Shown: one piece after another, positions 1 through 8,603 of the stretch
Numbering within the stretch: the stretch's first letter is position 1
Layout: every line of letters begins with the position of its first letter
Assembly: GCA_022647615.1 (NCBI GenBank)
Contig: JALCKZ010000001.1
Location: 1 to 64,000, forward strand
Reading direction: 5' to 3'
Source: Bacteroidales bacterium
GTDB taxonomy: Bacteria; Bacteroidota; Bacteroidia; Bacteroidales; UBA932
DNA length: 64,000 nt
Made by a program: the position numbers and the translations under genes
Notes under the pieces: model-generated
What the model was told of the DNA's origin: nothing
What the model saw: only the letters and a program-made list of their open reading frames with translations
Database searches by the model: none

Positions 1-1293
1 CCTCTCGCCTTCAACCCCTTCATCACATTCTTAGTATCAAAAATCACCTTCGCATTTTTCTGCACAAACTCATAATCAACCTTGGTATGAGCTGTCGTGA
101 TAACAACCAAATCCGCCCCTTTAATCAGCTGCGCAGTCAAAGCTTTCTCCCCTTTCTTGGCATTTCCTTTATGCTTATACTCAGGAACATACGGATCATA
201 ATACACAACCTTGGAACCCACCTTCTCAAACTCCTCAATCACTCTAATAGCGGGACTCTCACGATAGTCATCTATGTCCTGTTTGTAAGCAACGCCCAGC
301 ACAAGAACCTTTGCACCATTAAGCGCCTTCTTAAATCTGTTAAGAATAGCACCGGCACGTTCAACGCAATACTCTGGCATCCTGTCATTTATCATCATAG
401 AAGACTCAATCATAGAGGTATGGAAACCATACTCGCGCGCCTTCCAGCTCAGATAATAAGGGTCCAGCGGAATGCAATGGCCGCCAAGACCCGGGCCCGG
501 ATAAAACGGCGTAAAGCCAAATGGCTTAGTCTTAGCCGCTTCAATAACTTCCCAAAGATTAATATTCATCTTGTGGCAAAGCATTGCCATCTCATTAATC
601 AAACCAATGTTGATATTCCTGTAAGTATTCTCCAAAATCTTATCCATCTCAGCGACAGCCGGACTGCTGACGCGATAAACCTTCCCCTCCAGAACTGCCT
701 CATACATAGCAGCTATCACCTCCTGCGCATCTTGCCCGATTGCCCCTACTACCTTTGGAGTATTCTTTGTTTTATAAATTAAATTACCCGGGTCAACACG
801 CTCCGGCGAGAATCCCAGGTAAAAATCTTTTCCGCACTTTAATCCGCTCTGTTCCAAAATTGGCTTAAGCAACTCCTCTGTTGTACCGGGATAAGTTGTT
901 GATTCCAAGACAACCATCATGTTTGGATGAATGTACTTTGGCGATAGACTCAGTTGATGACTTAACATAACTAATGTCCGGCTGCTGGTGGTCATCCAAA
1001 GGTGTTGGAACACAGATAGCTACAAAGTCCACATCTTTAATGAAAGAGAAATCTTCCGTAGCTTTTAAACGGCCTTCCTTCACAAGTTTCTTAAGGTCAG
1101 CGTTTACCACGTCTCCAATGTAGTTATGTCCTGCATTGACCATGTCAACTTTGGACTTCTGCATATCAAAGCCAATGGTCTTGAACCCCGCTTTAGCCTT
1201 CTCAACGGCCAGCGGCAGTCCAACGTAGCCGAGGCCTACGACGCCAGCTACAATTTTACGCTCTGCAATTTTTTTCAGAAGCAGTTGCTTCAT
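1..1293 (-). pseudogene. UDP-sugar (UDP-N-acetylmannosamine type) dehydrogenase, frameshifted and cut by the left edge
   Basis: NAD-dependent nucleotide-sugar 6-dehydrogenase that would oxidise a UDP-hexosamine to its uronic acid for surface polysaccharide synthesis. The N-terminal part has the Rossmann motif VVGLGYVGLPLA and the segment AICVPTPLDDHQQPDISYV, typical of the WecC/TviB-like branch. After the codons for SIAK the frame shifts: one extra base at about 936 (plus-strand C) turns the expected YIHPNMMVVLESTTYPG into an out-of-frame stretch that stops at 865. The second frame then runs open to base 1 and ends with KVIFDTKNVMKGLKAR, close to the true C-terminus. I chose the start at 1293 (MKQLLLKK), which matches the usual family start; an in-frame ATG at 1341 is possible. 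Without the shift the enzyme would be intact, so either a recent single-base lesion or a sequencing error is possible. Confidence 0.85.
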
Positions 1294-1493
1294 GCTTGAA
1301 CTGACCAGAAATTTTCTTCTGTGCACCAGAACTTTTTTCATAGAACTAGAAACCTTTTCTCTCCCCTCTTCCCCTCCGGGCAAATCAAAAGCCTGCCGTA
1401 ATCTGTCGCGAAAAAAACAGATACAGCCCCATAATCACCAGAACTGCCTGCGCTCCTTAAACAGTAGCAACAGACAACCCTTTGCCAAGCGTA

Positions 1494-1501
1494 CAAATAT
1501 A
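1494..1501 (-). promoter_or_regulatory. -7 box TATATTTG upstream of the UDP-sugar dehydrogenase
   Basis: Exact match to the Bacteroidetes -7 consensus TAnnTTTG on the minus strand, about 200 bases before the dehydrogenase start. No matching TTTG -33 box is seen at the usual distance. The spacer 1342-1623 otherwise contains no gene, only a CTGTCGCGA variant of the recurrent 9-mer near 1406. Confidence 0.4.
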
Positions 1502-1623
1502 CAAAAACGATTAAAAAAATCCGCAGATAAATCATCCAAAGTTACCAACAATTTGCCGAGTGCAACTCCTTAGCACTGACAATAAAGCATATAAACCGCA
1601 TTTGGTTTTTCCTATGGGTATTT

Positions 1624-2886
1624 TTACTTAGGCAATCTGCCGTCAAATATGGAAGCAAACCTATCTATATCCCTTTTAGGAATTCCAAGGCGGGATGCAA
1701 GCACACGCCAAGTCTTAACTGCAGCAACAACCTCTGAAATTATCCGTGCGGCATCATCCCTGGTAATCATATAATCTTCACATGCGTCAGATAAAACTTT
1801 AAGATCAGACTTGCTTGAATCTTTGGATATTAGAAGACTCTGATATTCATACATTGATGGGTTTAAGTCATAAGCCGGAGAAAGAGTCCACCCTTTTGGA
1901 GTAAGTAAAAAACCATGATTTCTGAAATGGTCATCACTATTTCCAATACAAATATTGAACGCAACACGGCGGTAAAGTTCTTCTAGATTATAGTTTACAT
2001 TTGTACAACCTTGCAAAATAAAACCCACAATATCCAGGTAACCATGTCCGTTTGAAGCATTGTCCCCATCTTTAAGCCCAAGGAGCGATAATGCAGACGC
2101 AAAATGAATACGCCTTCCGTTTTTAGCCCTGTCAAAGCGCCTGGATACTATGGTGTGATATGTGCCAGATGTAGAAGAGATTACCCTTGTGGAAGCAGCA
2201 TTGATTCCGGCTTTAACGGCCAGTAAATGAGAGAAATGCTCCCACAAAGCAACATCATAATTATCTTTACGGGATGGGAATTTTGCGATGAATAAGTTAT
2301 GATTATGATCTGTGACGCTTGCTTTTGGCCGGGCGCCACCCAATGATGAACCAGGATGCCAAAGCTGAATAATCCACTTCTTGTCCGGCAATTTATTATC
2401 TTCCTCACTTTTCTCAATTTCTTCTGATGCCATCATAAGCTCTTGAATATCAGATAATGGAGGAACAGTCAGTTTATTGTCTGAATTGATAAATTCCCCG
2501 TCCGGACTCTCTTTAAATCGGAAACCTCCCATCCTTGAGAAATCATCTATGCCAAGCAAATAATCAAAAGAAGAGAGCTGGCGAACAGGGCGCTTCTCAT
2601 CTGCTGCAGCAATTTGCTCTCTGCGGTCCAACAACGTACGGCCCCACCTATCTGGCAAAGCATCTGAAAAGCATCCAAAAATATCTTTGCCGGGCTGAGT
2701 GAACTGAAGTCCCGGATAATTATTTAAATCATCAGATAAAAAAACACTAGCATATTTTTTTAGCCAATCTTTACTAAAAATAAAGCTGTAACTATTTGAA
2801 CCGCGGACAGTTTCACAGTTAAGTTCACCTACGAGCTCAATTGCTTTGAGCCAGTCAAAATCTGCGTATACATATAATTTTTTCAT
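1624..2886 (-). CDS. hipA: HipA-like serine/threonine kinase toxin
   Basis: Toxin subunit of a type II toxin-antitoxin pair. Family members phosphorylate translation factors (glutamyl-tRNA synthetase for E. coli HipA) and cause growth arrest or persistence; the target here is unknown. At 420 residues it is close to the family length. Visible motifs are GSSLGGARPK (residues 179-188, nucleotide-binding loop), GNSDDHFRNHGF (about 315-326, catalytic Asp) and LSPAYDLNP (about 335-343, metal-binding Asp), so the kinase looks intact. The XRE regulator follows the usual antitoxin-first order and lies 123 bases upstream, but the spacer is unusual: it consists mostly of a 12-bp minisatellite, where most hipBA pairs overlap or nearly touch. 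The start at 2886 (MKKLYVYADF) fits the family N-terminus. Confidence 0.92.
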   Translation of the reverse strand: MKKLYVYADFDWLKAIELVGELNCETVRGSNSYSFIFSKDWLKKYASVFLSDDLNNYPGLQFTQPGKDIFGCFSDALPDRWGRTLLDRREQIAAADEKRPVRQLSSFDYLLGIDDFSRMGGFRFKESPDGEFINSDNKLTVPPLSDIQELMMASEEIEKSEEDNKLPDKKWIIQLWHPGSSLGGARPKASVTDHNHNLFIAKFPSRKDNYDVALWEHFSHLLAVKAGINAASTRVISSTSGTYHTIVSRRFDRAKNGRRIHFASALSLLGLKDGDNASNGHGYLDIVGFILQGCTNVNYNLEELYRRVAFNICIGNSDDHFRNHGFLLTPKGWTLSPAYDLNPSMYEYQSLLISKDSSKSDLKVLSDACEDYMITRDDAARIISEVVAAVKTWRVLASRLGIPKRDIDRFASIFDGRLPK

Positions 2887-2918
2887 AAGTTGCGTTGGTT
2901 ATTTGTGCGTTGGTTTGT

Positions 2919-3008
2919 TGGTTGCGTTGTTGGTTGCGTTGTTGGTTGCGTTGTTGGTTGCGCTGTTGTTGCGTTGTTGATTGCGTTGTTGATTGCGTTG
3001 TTGGTTGC
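2919..3008. repeat. 12-bp minisatellite between hipB and hipA
   Basis: About seven near-perfect copies of GTTGCGTTGTTG (variants with ATTGCG and GCGCTG) fill the spacer between the antitoxin stop codon and the toxin start codon. Copy number changes would alter the spacing of the two cistrons. Its plus-strand translation gives a Cys/Trp/Leu repeat that I regard as spurious. Confidence 0.9.
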
Positions 3009-3009
3009 G

Positions 3010-3327
3010 CTACTTTTTTGAGGCTCTTTCACGCCTCTTCATATTTAAGTCCTGCAGCGCTTTGCCTAGCACATCATCTTTTGCAAGCAACAAAATGTCA
3101 TCATCCAACTGCAATGCAAACAGCACCCTCAAATAAATACCAATAGAAACTGTCGGGAGTCCTCTCTCTACTCTAGAAACAGTTAAGACAGAGCAAGTTG
3201 CACGTTCTGCCACCTGCGCGATGCTTAAATTTCTGCGGAGGCGGGCCAATCTTATTTGCTCTCCTACAATTTGCATTTTACGCTCCAGTTTTAGAGGCAA
3301 TCTTGTGCCAATTGTGTTTTTTGCCAT
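3010..3327 (-). CDS. hipB: XRE-family HTH antitoxin (HipB-like)
   Basis: Small DNA-binding protein of 105 residues, the likely antitoxin and autorepressor of the HipA-like kinase. A canonical XRE helix-turn-helix spans about residues 22-75 (IRLARLRRNLSIAQVAERATCSVLTVSRVERG), with a basic tail ending RRERASKK. The gene sits upstream of hipA on the same strand, the usual antitoxin-first order. Its promoter region has a -7 box flanked by a 12-bp inverted repeat that could be its own operator. A CTGTCGGGA 9-mer lies inside the coding region at 3150-3158. Confidence 0.88.
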   Translation of the reverse strand: MAKNTIGTRLPLKLERKMQIVGEQIRLARLRRNLSIAQVAERATCSVLTVSRVERGLPTVSIGIYLRVLFALQLDDDILLLAKDDVLGKALQDLNMKRRERASKK

Positions 3328-3332
3328 AGCAT

Positions 3333-3388
3333 TAACATATCATATAATATGCAAATATAAAGATTTTTCTTTATTTTATGATATGTTA
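3333..3388 (-). promoter_or_regulatory. hipBA promoter with candidate operator palindrome
   Basis: The arms TAACATATCATA (3333-3344) and TATGATATGTTA (3377-3388) form a perfect 12-bp inverted repeat flanking a minus-strand -7 box TATATTTG (3352-3359). A regulator bound to the two arms would cover the promoter, as expected for autorepression by an XRE antitoxin. Binding is inferred, not shown. Confidence 0.55.
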
Positions 3389-3442
3389 CGCTGACACAGC
3401 CCACTGCGCGTGCTGATGAACCGGTGCTGCCGTTGCTGAGCC

Positions 3443-3588
3443 GCTGCTTGAATGCTGCTGATTGCTGTTGATTGCTGCTTGAATGCCACTTGAATGCCAC
3501 TGATTGCTGTTGATTGCTGTTGATTGCTGCTTAAATGCCACTGATTGCTGTTGATTGCTGTTGATTGCTGTTGATTGCTGCTTGACAG
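3443..3588. repeat. 10-bp minisatellite upstream of hipBA
   Basis: Degenerate tandem array built on TTGATTGCTG, interrupted by units containing CTTGAATGCCAC or CTTAAATGCCAC. It lies upstream of the hipBA promoter. Open frames crossing it are repetitive Ser/Asn/Gln strings and are not credible genes. Confidence 0.85.
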
Positions 3589-3737
3589 CAACTAGCCCTG
3601 CAACATGCTGATTTACAATGCGCCCCTAAAAGTCTCTTCCATACGATTGAGATTTTTGGGGGAAGTTTGATTATCAGACAGTTACAGGCATAGTTGTTCT
3701 TTACATGCAGAGCATTCCGCCAGAAGCTGCATGTTAG

Positions 3738-3906
3738 CTCTGCTCACATGCAGAGCATTCCGCCACAAAGCGGCGTAATGCCTTGTGTATTACGCGGCAG
3801 GAGCCGCGAGGAGGCACTGGCGCTTCGCGCCAGGCTCCGCGGTCGCAGGCGGGAAGGTAAGAGCGATGCAAGGGGGGAGTGCGGCCTGCGGCCGCTCCGC
3901 TTGTAA
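3738..3906 (+). repeat. GC-rich dispersed repeat, copy A
   Basis: About 170 bases, much richer in G+C than the surroundings. It is nearly identical over long stretches to copy B at 6977-7145, sharing CATTCCGCCACAAAGCGGCG near the left end and GCCTGCGGCCGCTCCGCTT at the right end. It contains short hairpins such as TGGCGC-TTC-GCGCCA. A partial extra copy of the left end (GCAGAGCATTCCGCC) lies just before it near 3707. No credible coding capacity. Together with copies C and D it resembles a REP/BIME-like family. Confidence 0.8.
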
Positions 3907-3916
3907 TGAATCCGGG

Positions 3917-4044
3917 TTACTTGAGGACTTTTTCATAATCTTATGATTTGCAAATAATTGTAAAACAACTAGTATTGAATGCCAACATTATTAAAAAAAT
4001 TAAAACATTAATAATCAACATATTACAAAAAAATCCTCAAGTAG
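3917..4044. repeat. AT-rich module bounded by inverted repeats
   Basis: GTTACTTGAGGA near 3916-3927 and TCCTCAAGTAGC at 4034-4045 are inverted copies with one mismatch; similarity extends inward through the adjoining T/A runs. The roughly 106-bp interior is AT-rich and has no gene. It directly follows GC-rich repeat copy A. It may be a MITE-like remnant or a structured intergenic element. Confidence 0.55.
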
Positions 4045-4101
4045 CATTCTGTGTAATGAATCTGTGATGAATCTAAGTAGTATTGCGGGCATAAAAATTG
4101 T

Positions 4102-4109
4102 TAACTTTG
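4102..4109 (+). promoter_or_regulatory. -7 box TAACTTTG of the lipoprotein gene
   Basis: Matches TAnnTTTG. Transcription would begin near 4115, which rules out a GTG at 4111 and supports the ATG at 4129 as the start of the lipoprotein gene. Confidence 0.55.
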
Positions 4110-4128
4110 AGTGATAAATTTTTTGCTT

Positions 4129-5133
4129 ATGAGAAGGTTATGCATTTTGGTTTCTGCTGTGATGGCTGCAGGACTGACGGTGGTTGGGTGTGCGCCGCAA
4201 GCGATGTTTTTTAATGTGGATGTTAAGGATGCTAGTTCTTATAACCTTGATCCTCAGGACCGTAAGGTATCAGTGGTGGCGTTGGTGGATGTGCAGTCCA
4301 ATGACAAGAGTGCCGGGAATATGGATGCTGTTGCAGGGAGCAAAATGGTTAACAAGCTGGACAGCACAGGGATAGCAAATGTTGCCGTGGGTGTGGCGGC
4401 TCAGTATGAGACCGGACAGGGACTGGATAGTGCGAGCGTTATGGTGTACACGGTGCCAAAGAACGAGTTCCGCGGTTTTCCAAGTTATTTTAACAAAGGA
4501 GTGAAAGGACCTGATAAAGACTATATTGGACAACTAATGGTTAAGAGCTCCAGCCCAATTCTAATTTTTGTAGACAATCTTAAATTTTTCAACTATACAG
4601 AGAGACCTACCGCACTGGGCGACGGATCTCCTTTAGGCCTGACAGTGGAATTGCCTTATTATGTAGAGCTTAACGCATACGATGCAATGGCCGATTCATT
4701 ACTGTTCCGCAAAGCGGTAAAAGACACCGTTGCCATATACATGGTGAACGGCGCAGAGGAGGGCAGGAGCATTTCCGAGACGCTGGCGGACAAGCTGCCG
4801 GATATTGCGGAGAAGATTGGGGAACGGCTTGGTACTGAGCTTTCTACAAAGTGGACTACGGAGGAGTGGATGCTGATTAATTACTCAGATAATTCTACAT
4901 GGAACTCCGCGTACTTATTGGCACGCTCATTTAAGTGGAGCGAGGCTATTGCCAAATGGATGCCGCTTACGGAGGAAACAAATCCGCAAAAGGCTTCATT
5001 TGCAGCGTTTAACATAGCGGTTGCGTGTGAGATGATGGAGGAGCGTTCTCTGGCGCGCGAGTGGATTGATTTTGCGCTGGGGAAGTATAAGTTCCAGGAG
5101 GCGGTAGATTTTAAGGGGTATTTGAATAAATAG
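4129..5133 (+). CDS. DUF6340-like lipoprotein
   Basis: Predicted outer-membrane or periplasmic lipoprotein of 334 residues and unknown function. The N-terminus MRRLCILVSAVMAAGLTVVG-C is a lipoprotein signal peptide with lipobox VVGC. The rest is a soluble domain resembling the Bacteroidetes DUF6340 family, with a C-terminal helical part (from about WNSAYLLARSFKWSEAI) that looks like TPR-type helices. An in-frame GTG at 4111 is less likely as start because the -7 box ends at 4109. The gene stands alone on the plus strand between hipBA and the AbiE pair, and its 3' end overlaps the convergent abiEii by about 23 bases. Confidence 0.75.
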   Translation: MRRLCILVSAVMAAGLTVVGCAPQAMFFNVDVKDASSYNLDPQDRKVSVVALVDVQSNDKSAGNMDAVAGSKMVNKLDSTGIANVAVGVAAQYETGQGLDSASVMVYTVPKNEFRGFPSYFNKGVKGPDKDYIGQLMVKSSSPILIFVDNLKFFNYTERPTALGDGSPLGLTVELPYYVELNAYDAMADSLLFRKAVKDTVAIYMVNGAEEGRSISETLADKLPDIAEKIGERLGTELSTKWTTEEWMLINYSDNSTWNSAYLLARSFKWSEAIAKWMPLTEETNPQKASFAAFNIAVACEMMEERSLAREWIDFALGKYKFQEAVDFKGYLNK

Positions 5134-6034
5134 CAGGGAAAAAAATTCTAATTAATTTTTCAACATTTTCATCTAGTTTCTCAGGATTGTTTTTTTGCAA
5201 TATCCTGAGATTTTGTAATTTCCACTGAACGGAAGGGTAAGGAATTAAGTCTTTATATGGAGATTTGTCCCATTCTGGAGTGGCATTTTCAAATTTTATA
5301 AGGAATTTTTTGTCTTCATCATTCATAAGATTATTAATCCCTTTTATTAAGTCTTTTCTAGCCAGTTCATAATCTGAGTATTTGAATGGTTCATCGGTCA
5401 TACCGGCAAATTGATTAATCATTGCTTGTTTCTGATCAATTAATTTTGGAGCAAAAGTTTCATATAAAGGTCTGTCACTTCCTAGAAGACAAAACATAAA
5501 TCCTAATTTAGCCTCTTGCAAACTGATGGACATACGACTTATATCAAACAAGTCCCTAGGATGCTGTCTGGAAAGAGCGGCAGCAATTTTTCCGCCATAT
5601 AGTTGTGTAATTGGAACGATGTTAGTTTCCATATATAAGCCGAAGATTTTCTGAGCTTTAGGACATAGCGGGATTCTCTTCACATCTCCCCCTACAATAC
5701 CTCTTTTTGTTTTGTTGACTTCTATCTTAACATACCTATCGTGATAAAAACAAATAATCTTACAAACATCAAGATGCACGACAATATTAACGTTTGGGAT
5801 AGAACGTTTTATTCCTTCAGATATTTTTTTGAGGCTTTCTTTAATATTTTCCAAACTTTCATTTCTGCCTTCCAATGGTATATAAGTCAAATCAATATCT
5901 ACGGAATAGCGCGGCATGTCATTCACAAATAGATTAATCGCTGTACCTCCATGAACGGCAAAACAATGCTCTTTATCTATTACAGGTAAAATGCGCAACA
6001 ACAACTCTAGTCTATCTTTGAATATACTATTCAT
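5111..6034 (-). CDS. abiEii: AbiEii/AbiGii-type nucleotidyltransferase toxin
   Basis: Toxin of a type IV toxin-antitoxin and abortive-infection system. The family has a DNA polymerase beta-like nucleotidyltransferase fold; related MenT toxins modify tRNA. At 307 residues it keeps the motif HGGTAINLF (28-36) and the catalytic pair in SVDIDLTY (44-51), plus the downstream motif YGGKIAAALSRQHPRDLFD (146-164) typical of the family. It overlaps the antitoxin gene by 8 bases, indicating translational coupling, and overlaps the 3' end of the convergent lipoprotein gene. No lesion is seen, so the toxin is probably functional. Confidence 0.92.
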   Translation of the reverse strand: MNSIFKDRLELLLRILPVIDKEHCFAVHGGTAINLFVNDMPRYSVDIDLTYIPLEGRNESLENIKESLKKISEGIKRSIPNVNIVVHLDVCKIICFYHDRYVKIEVNKTKRGIVGGDVKRIPLCPKAQKIFGLYMETNIVPITQLYGGKIAAALSRQHPRDLFDISRMSISLQEAKLGFMFCLLGSDRPLYETFAPKLIDQKQAMINQFAGMTDEPFKYSDYELARKDLIKGINNLMNDEDKKFLIKFENATPEWDKSPYKDLIPYPSVQWKLQNLRILQKNNPEKLDENVEKLIRIFFPAIYSNTP

Positions 6035-6788
6035 ACGTCGCTAACTCCTTTGGAATAACAATCTTATATTTTGCATTCATGACTCCTCCGTTTGCAAAGC
6101 TCCTTGGACCACTTCCAAAGTCTACTCCGTTTAAATGCAAATCACTATACCATTGATGATTAGCCTTTTCAGCCATATATAAAAAAAGACGTTTAACTTT
6201 TACAGACGTACAATTGTGCAACAATTTATCAACGAGGTGAGGCCTCAAAGTGTTTAACATTTCCATTACGTAATAGATATCCATTAGTGAGAAATATTCC
6301 GGAGCTAAATGCAAACATTCCATAAAAGCTCTTTCAGGAGAAGAAATTGGCAAGGAAAAATCTCCAATATTTCTTTTTACAATACCTATGTCCCCAAAAA
6401 TATCCGATGTAAAATGGTGCATTGTCATATCCCACTCATTGTTAAAAAACCATTTGGGCAATTTATGATTGTGAGATGAAAAAATATAACATTGCGGTTT
6501 CCCCATAGCTACATAATGTGAAAATCCCATGATATCAAGGGCGGACGATGCTCCAACATGATACTTAATATTTGACTGATTACAATAGGATGCAAGGGAG
6601 GAATAAAGGGTAGGAGTATCACCAACAAATTTATATATGCCATGTGATAATCGTTCTATCCAGCCAGAACGAACATAATCTGTTTGTTCCTTTGTAGATA
6701 TCCCTTTTCTAACTAACCAAGCTGATAGGAATATCGATCCTTTAGGAGATACTTGTCTTATTAAGTTTATTTTTGTTGTCATAAACAT
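6027..6788 (-). CDS. abiEi: AbiEi-family antitoxin/transcriptional regulator
   Basis: Antitoxin partner of AbiEii. At 253 residues it has an N-terminal winged-helix-like region (RQVSPKGSIFLSAWLVRKGISTKEQTDYVRSGWIERLSHGIYK, described by position about 9-52) and a longer C-terminal region as in AbiEi proteins that both bind their own promoter and neutralise the toxin. It precedes abiEii with an 8-base overlap. The start is at 6788 (MFMTTKIN) or 6782 (MTTKIN). A -7 box lies 13 bases upstream. Confidence 0.88.
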   Translation of the reverse strand: MFMTTKINLIRQVSPKGSIFLSAWLVRKGISTKEQTDYVRSGWIERLSHGIYKFVGDTPTLYSSLASYCNQSNIKYHVGASSALDIMGFSHYVAMGKPQCYIFSSHNHKLPKWFFNNEWDMTMHHFTSDIFGDIGIVKRNIGDFSLPISSPERAFMECLHLAPEYFSLMDIYYVMEMLNTLRPHLVDKLLHNCTSVKVKRLFLYMAEKANHQWYSDLHLNGVDFGSGPRSFANGGVMNAKYKIVIPKELATYE

Positions 6789-6800
6789 AGTTTTTCACCG

Positions 6801-6808
6801 CAAATATA
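6801..6808 (-). promoter_or_regulatory. -7 box TATATTTG of the abiE operon
   Basis: Exact TAnnTTTG match on the minus strand. It lies very close to the annotated ATG, so the leader would be short and the second Met (6782) may be the true start. No clear -33 TTTG is seen. Confidence 0.45.
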
Positions 6809-6976
6809 ATAATTTTTGAAGTAACAGTAGTCAATCATGTCTATTTGGATTCAGCGAACAATTATATGTAACCAAATCGTCAATCCTATGCCAAATAGTA
6901 AAATCTTTTTGCATAAGAGTAAAAAGTTTGGGGTGCCGGAACAATTTGACGGAATGGAGGCAAGATTGCATGCTTG

Positions 6977-7145
6977 CTCTGCTCGCATGCAGAGCATTCC
7001 GCCACAAAGCGGCGTAATGCCTTGTGTATTACGCGGCTACCGCCGCGAGGAGGCACTGGCGCTACGCGCCAGGCTACGCGGCCGCAGGCAGGAATGGGTG
7101 TGAGATGCGGTGTGGTGCAAAGCCTGCGGCCGCTCCGCTTTTGAT
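6977..7145 (+). repeat. GC-rich dispersed repeat, copy B
   Basis: Second copy of the element at 3738-3906 in the same orientation, so that the lipoprotein gene and the AbiE pair lie between two direct copies. It shares the left hairpin region, the TGGCGC-TAC-GCGCCA hairpin and the right end GCCTGCGGCCGCTCCGCTT. It differs mainly in a central 40-bp stretch. No coding capacity. Confidence 0.8.
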
Positions 7146-7154
7146 GGTTACACC

Positions 7155-7284
7155 GGTTGTGGCACAACTTTGCAAAACGTGCACATTTAAAGCTAATTGC
7201 AAAAGCGCGCTAAGCCATTTACCGACTAGCGTCTTTCTGTAAATATCTGAAAATCAATTGTTTTTTCAAAGTTGTGCCACAACC
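7155..7284. mobile_element. MITE-like element with perfect 18-bp terminal inverted repeats
   Basis: GGTTGTGGCACAACTTTG (7155-7172) and its exact reverse complement (7267-7284) bound a 130-bp segment with no gene. Perfect terminal repeats of this length suggest a non-autonomous transposon or the closed remnant of an insertion sequence. No target-site duplication is obvious. It directly follows GC-rich repeat copy B. Confidence 0.6.
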
Positions 7285-7320
7285 TATTTTTTCCAATATC
7301 ACTACAAGTAATATCCCCAC

Positions 7321-7357
7321 AAAAAAATAACAGGCAATTCTTGCCTGTTATTTTTTT
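7321..7357 (-). terminator. Intrinsic terminator of fbp
   Basis: Stem AACAGGCAA/TTGCCTGTT flanked by A and T runs, about 45 bases after the fbp stop codon on the minus strand. The symmetrical A/T flanks could stop transcription in both directions. Confidence 0.75.
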
Positions 7358-7401
7358 CCTATTTTTTACTTCCTTATTTTTTCCTTGTTGTTGTTTCAAC
7401 G

Positions 7402-8436
7402 TTAAACGGTTTTGAAAAACTTGAGGAAGTCTATTACCTTTTTGACCATCAGCGGGGAGCCGGTGTATAGGGCGACGCGCTGGTGGATGGATTCTGGCTG
7501 GATGTCTAGTACGCGCTGTGGTTCACCGGTTTCTGAGACTCCGCAGATTGCCATTCCGCCGCATTGTTCTGCGATGAAGGATACCGGGTTGCATTCGTAC
7601 AGCAGGCGCAGTTTGCCGGTTGGATGGGCGCTGGTTTCCGGGTAGATGAAGATTCCGCCTTTTAGCATATTTCTGTGGAAGTCAGCTACTAGGGAGCCGA
7701 TGTATCTTGATGTGTACGGCCTGTTGCTCTTCTTGTCGTCTTCCTGGCAATACTTAATATACTTCTTAACACCTGTCGGGAAATTAATATAATTCCCCTC
7801 ATTTATTGAGTAAATCTTCCCTGTCTTTGGAATTTTGATATCGTGGTTGGACAGGCAGAATTCGCCGATGGAAGGGTCTAGCGTGAAGCCGTTTACGCCG
7901 CGGCCTGCCGTGTAGACCATCATGGTTGAGGAGCCGTAAATGATATAGCCCGCAGCTACCATGTTTTTGCCCGGCTGCAGAAAATCTTCAGGAGTGGCTT
8001 TTGTGCCGGCCTTGCTGACTCTCTTGTAAATAGAGAATATGGTCCCGACAGATACGTTTACGTCTATGTTTGACGACCCGTCCAGAGGGTCCATGCAGAA
8101 GACGTACTTGCCATCCTTGCTGAGGCCCTTGTCAAATGTGATTAAGTCCTGATTCTCCTCCGTGACCACGCCGCAGCATTCGCCGCTGGCCTGCAATTCA
8201 TCCAGAAAAGTTTCATTAGCGTAGATGTCCAGCTTCTGCTGCTGCTCGCCCTGAACATTCTCAGAACCAGCCTTTCCAAGGATATCTACCAGGCCCGCCT
8301 TGTTAACCTCACGGTTAACCTTCTTGGCCGCAATACCAACGTGATGAAGCAACCTTGAGAAATTGCCCGTAGCCCCAGCCACCTCACGCTGTTGCTCAAT
8401 AATAAACTGATTAAGTGCAGTAACCTTATTACTCAT
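7402..8436 (-). CDS. fbp: Fructose-1,6-bisphosphatase, class I
   Basis: Gluconeogenic phosphatase converting fructose 1,6-bisphosphate to fructose 6-phosphate in the cytoplasm. The class I metal and phosphate motif [17 protein letters not shown] is present, as are [10 protein letters not shown] upstream and the C-terminal substrate-binding part ([30 protein letters not shown]). Its 344 residues are typical. It is monocistronic in appearance: a terminator follows, and a tandem-hairpin array separates it from the upstream aquaporin gene. One CTGTCGGGA 9-mer lies in the coding region at 7773-7781. Confidence 0.96.
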   Translation of the reverse strand: MSNKVTALNQFIIEQQREVAGATGNFSRLLHHVGIAAKKVNREVNKAGLVDILGKAGSENVQGEQQQKLDIYANETFLDELQASGECCGVVTEENQDLITFDKGLSKDGKYVFCMDPLDGSSNIDVNVSVGTIFSIYKRVSKAGTKATPEDFLQPGKNMVAAGYIIYGSSTMMVYTAGRGVNGFTLDPSIGEFCLSNHDIKIPKTGKIYSINEGNYINFPTGVKKYIKYCQEDDKKSNRPYTSRYIGSLVADFHRNMLKGGIFIYPETSAHPTGKLRLLYECNPVSFIAEQCGGMAICGVSETGEPQRVLDIQPESIHQRVALYTGSPLMVKKVIDFLKFFKTV

Positions 8437-8500
8437 ATGATAATCTTGATTTTACATTAATAATAATATAAAGATAATGAATTTTTTGAGATAAAAAAAT

Positions 8501-8587
8501 GACGCCGTCATATCCAATATAACGTTGTCATAACCAATAACACGCCGTCATATTGGATATGACGACGTGTTAACCGATATTACGGCG
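8501..8587. repeat. 20-bp tandem hairpin array 1 (between aquaporin and fbp)
   Basis: Four full 20-bp units plus a 7-bp partial unit, fitting NACGNCGTNATANCCNATAT. Most units contain a small hairpin such as CGTCATAT-TGG-ATATGACG. It begins after an A-run as AAAAATGACG and ends ACGGCGAGC close to the aquaporin stop codon, so on the minus strand it forms the 3' untranslated region of aqpZ and ends in a T-run. It is probably a multi-hairpin terminator. Confidence 0.8.
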
Positions 8588-8603
8588 AGCAATTTATTAC
8601 AAA

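Noticed and set aside
87..782. Plus-strand 231-codon frame at the left edge
   Set aside because: It is the antisense of the second half of the nucleotide-sugar dehydrogenase.
2895..3146. Plus-strand open frame encoding Cys-Trp-Leu-Arg repeats
   Set aside because: It is the translation of the 12-bp minisatellite plus the antisense of hipB; no start context or homology.
3376..3591. Open frames rich in Ser/Asn/Gln upstream of hipBA
   Set aside because: They are translations of the 10-bp tandem repeat.
3694..3906. Arg-rich open frames inside the GC-rich repeats (also at 6837-7103, 49019-49328 and 54960-55195)
   Set aside because: They lie within dispersed repeats, differ between copies and show no family motif.
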